From Flavobacteriaceae bacterium (GTDB lineage: Bacteria > Bacteroidota > Bacteroidia > Flavobacteriales > Flavobacteriaceae): 7,287 bases of DNA. This document shows positions 5,459-7,287 of the stretch, in pieces (within the stretch, counting starts at the first letter, position 1; every line of letters begins with the position of its first letter). Under the pieces are notes generated by a model. The model searched no databases. It worked only from the letters and a program-made list of their open reading frames with translations, and was not told where the DNA came from. The translations under genes and the position numbers were made by a program. Location: contig DAOUPU010000123.1 in the NCBI GenBank assembly GCA_030625995.1, forward strand, positions 1 through 7,287. The letters run 5' to 3'.

Positions 5459-6754
5459 TTACTTAGGTAATGTTACTTTAATTTGTTTAATTCTCTTTTT
5501 GTCCATGGACTCTATTTTAAAGGTAATTCCATGAAATGAAATTGACTCGTTCTTTTTTGGAAACTTTCCTGTAATTTCTAATATAAACCCTGCTAAGGTT
5601 TCAGCTTCCTCCTTGTTATTTTCAAATTTACTTTCGTCAACAGGAAGCACTTTATAAAAATCTTTGAGTACAGTTTTTCCTTCAAAAACGTAGTTGTATT
5701 CATCAATTTTCGAGTAAGATATATCATCTTGGTCAAATTCATCAGATATGTCACCCACAATTTCTTCAATAATATCTTCCAACGTTATCAATCCGGAAGT
5801 ACCTCCGTACTCATCTACAACAATAGCTAAATGATTCTTCATATCCTGAAATTCTTTTAATAAATCATCTAATTTTTTATTTTCAGGAACAAAAAATGCC
5901 TCTCTGATAATTTTATTCCACTGAAAACTTTTTTTGTGAATATACGGGATTAAATCTTTTGCGTATAGAACGCCCACTATATCGTCGATATTTTCATTAT
6001 AAACCGGAATACGCGAATGTCTTGATTTAACTATTTTCTTCAATACCTCAGTGTAATCCTCATCCATAGGAAGTGCAAAAATATCTATTCTAGGACACAT
6101 TACTTGTGTTGTTTCTGTATTTCCAAAATTAACGATGCCCTGGAGTATTTTTTTCTCTTCAATAGTTGTGGCACCAGTTGAAGTCAATTCCAGAGCCTGA
6201 GACAGTACTTCGACTGAAAACTCTGATTGTTTTTTGCTTAATCTCTTTTCCACTATACTTGTCAATTTCAGTAGTGGTAAACTTAAAAATGATAAAAATG
6301 AATTTAAAAACGATATTGGCCTTGCCACCCTTGATGCAAATTTAAAAGAATTTCTGTTTGCGTAAACCTTGGGTAAAACTTCTCCAAATAATAAAATTAA
6401 AAAAGTGACTAAAATAATTTCAATTATGAACTTTAAAATAGGTGAGGAGATGCTAACAAAAAACTGGTCACCTAAATAAGCAAATAAAAGAATAAAGAGG
6501 ATATTAATAAAATTATTCGCTATTAGAATTGTAGCCAGTAATTTCTTTGGACTATCAAGTAATTCCATAATAATTACTTTTTTTTCATCTGAATCTCGTG
6601 CTTCCAATTCAGATTTTGAAAGCGAAAAAAAAGCCACTTCAGTACCGGAGATAATTGCTGATAAAATCAATAATCCAATCAATGAAAAAATGCCAATAAT
6701 GGACGACCAATCTATATTTGAAATGAAAAAAGTACTCGCGGGTTCAGGATCCAA
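5459..6754 (-). CDS. gldE: Gliding motility-associated membrane protein GldE (CNNM/CBS family)
   Basis: 431-residue inner-membrane protein of the HlyC/CorC (CNNM) family. Residues about 18-200 are the CNNM (DUF21) membrane domain, with the early SGTEVAFFSLSKSELEAR motif (36-53) and LLFGEVLPKVYANRN (121-135). Two CBS domains follow: about 215-275 (VMCPRIDIFALP, SRIPVYNENIDDIVGVLY) and about 285-335 (HLAIVVDEYGGTSGLITLEDIIEEIVGDI region, 308-336). A C-terminal CorC-type domain (about 350-430) closes the protein. Relatives are implicated in Mg2+ or other divalent-cation export, but the function of GldE in gliding is not established; gldE next to gldD is what separates it from general CorC paralogs. 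The start must be TTG at 6754 (first residues DPEPAS): an in-frame TAA lies three codons upstream (6761-6763) and no ATG is available before the membrane domain. The ssb stop is 22 bases upstream; no Shine-Dalgarno is seen. Confidence 0.93.
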   Translation of the reverse strand: MDPEPASTFFISNIDWSSIIGIFSLIGLLILSAIISGTEVAFFSLSKSELEARDSDEKKVIIMELLDSPKKLLATILIANNFINILFILLFAYLGDQFFVSISSPILKFIIEIILVTFLILLFGEVLPKVYANRNSFKFASRVARPISFLNSFLSFLSLPLLKLTSIVEKRLSKKQSEFSVEVLSQALELTSTGATTIEEKKILQGIVNFGNTETTQVMCPRIDIFALPMDEDYTEVLKKIVKSRHSRIPVYNENIDDIVGVLYAKDLIPYIHKKSFQWNKIIREAFFVPENKKLDDLLKEFQDMKNHLAIVVDEYGGTSGLITLEDIIEEIVGDISDEFDQDDISYSKIDEYNYVFEGKTVLKDFYKVLPVDESKFENNKEEAETLAGFILEITGKFPKKNESISFHGITFKIESMDKKRIKQIKVTLPK

Positions 6755-6776
6755 TGATAATTAATTTAGTTTTTAT

Positions 6777-7214
6777 TTAGAATGGCAGATCATCAGAATC
6801 TTTTTCATTGCTACCACTATTTTGAATTACTTCATCAGGACTTGGAGTTGTTTGGGTAATTGAGGGATTGTTTAAATCTTTTTTAGTGGTTAAAAAATTC
6901 ATTTCAGTAGCATATATTTCGGTAGTATACCTCTTAACCCCATCTTGCTCCCATTGTCTCGTTTTAATTCTTCCTTCAATGTACACTCTATCACCTTTAC
7001 TCAAATATTTTTCACATATTTCAGCTAGTTTATTGCGAACTACCACGTTATGCCATTCTGTGGTTGTTATTCTCTCACCAGTTTGTTTATTGGTATAGCT
7101 TTCGTTGGTTGCGACCGGGAATCTTCCAATAGAATTTCCACCTTCAAAATAATGCATTTTTACTTCGTCACCCAAGTGACCAATTAACATTGCCTTGTTT
7201 AAAGAATTTGCCAT
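6777..7214 (-). CDS. ssb: Single-stranded DNA-binding protein
   Basis: Binds single-stranded DNA in replication, repair and recombination, as a tetramer in most bacteria. 145 residues from the ATG at 7214. The OB fold covers about residues 3-108: NKAMLIGHLGDEVKMHYFEGG, RFPVATNESY, TEWHNVVVRNKLAEICEKYLSKGDRVYIEGRIKTRQW and YTTEIYATEMNFL, with W54 and W88 among the likely DNA-stacking aromatics. A short disordered tail rich in Pro, Ser, Asn and Asp ends in DSDDLPF, the acidic tip that recruits partner proteins. The tail is short for SSBs generally but usual for flavobacteria. A longer frame reaches a TTG at 7235, but that triplet is part of a TATATTTG promoter box, and MANSLNK is the expected family start. 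It is the first gene of the unit with gldE and gldD. In many flavobacteria mutY lies upstream; that side lies outside the window. Confidence 0.96.
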   Translation of the reverse strand: MANSLNKAMLIGHLGDEVKMHYFEGGNSIGRFPVATNESYTNKQTGERITTTEWHNVVVRNKLAEICEKYLSKGDRVYIEGRIKTRQWEQDGVKRYTTEIYATEMNFLTTKKDLNNPSITQTTPSPDEVIQNSGSNEKDSDDLPF

Positions 7215-7232
7215 AAAAAAATTGTTTAAAAT

Positions 7233-7240
7233 CAAATATA
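7233..7240 (-). promoter_or_regulatory. Bacteroidota -7 promoter box of the ssb-gldE-gldD-ctaA unit
   Basis: The minus strand reads TATATTTG, a perfect TAnnTTTG match, 18 bases before the ssb ATG at 7214, the same distance as for deoC. The -33 region shows no clear TTTG at about 20 bases; a TTGAC at 7271-7275 is 30 bases away, too far. A short leader of about 10 to 15 bases is implied. Confidence 0.6.
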
Positions 7241-7287
7241 CTATAAAAAATAATCACTTTTTTTATAATTGTCAATAAAGTTTTGCA

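Noticed and set aside
5331..5534. Plus-strand frame of 67 codons across the gldD-gldE junction
   Set aside because: Antisense to two confidently identified genes and without coding features.
5459..6754. Calling this gene corC or a hemolysin
   Set aside because: The domain layout fits that family, but its place between ssb and gldD and its DPEPAS start point to GldE.
6868..7098. Plus-strand frame of 76 codons opposite ssb
   Set aside because: Antisense shadow of the highly conserved ssb coding sequence.

Overview
The window reads as chromosomal DNA of a member of Bacteroidota, most likely class Flavobacteriia. It is AT-rich, shows promoter boxes of the Bacteroidota type (TAnnTTTG), largely lacks Shine-Dalgarno sequences, and carries the ssb-gldE-gldD gliding-motility neighbourhood typical of flavobacteria. 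Seven protein genes are supported. I see no RNA gene, mobile element or CRISPR array, and no gene-free stretch longer than about 255 bases.

Left part (3-2394, minus strand): a two-gene unit, deoC (deoxyribose-phosphate aldolase) followed by an aldehyde dehydrogenase, read from a TAAATTTG promoter box at 2387-2394. DeoC releases acetaldehyde from deoxyribose 5-phosphate, and the dehydrogenase is a natural candidate to oxidise it. Together they would form a short deoxynucleoside salvage/catabolic unit.

Middle part (2395-3802, plus strand): two small lipoprotein genes in tandem, each with its own A-rich leader and its own strong rho-independent terminator. They share nearly the same signal peptide and the element TTTAACTAAAA just before the start codon, but their mature parts differ completely. 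The first carries an acidic Val/Glu-rich linker and a TonB-C-like domain. The second is a 95-residue acidic helix-former ending in a four-cysteine tail (Cx3C-x6-Cx3C). This pair is the least explained part of the window.

Right part (3801-7240, minus strand): a tight four-gene run ssb, gldE, gldD and heme A synthase (COX15/CtaA type). It is read from a perfect TATATTTG box at 7233-7240 and converges on the terminator of the second lipoprotein. Spacings are 22, 0 and 8 bases. gldE must start at TTG and the heme A synthase at GTG, because no ATG is available in a sensible place.

Two start-site corrections follow from the promoters. The longest frames of deoC and ssb begin at TTG triplets that are the last three bases of TAnnTTTG boxes, so the downstream ATGs (2368 and 7214) are the likely true starts.
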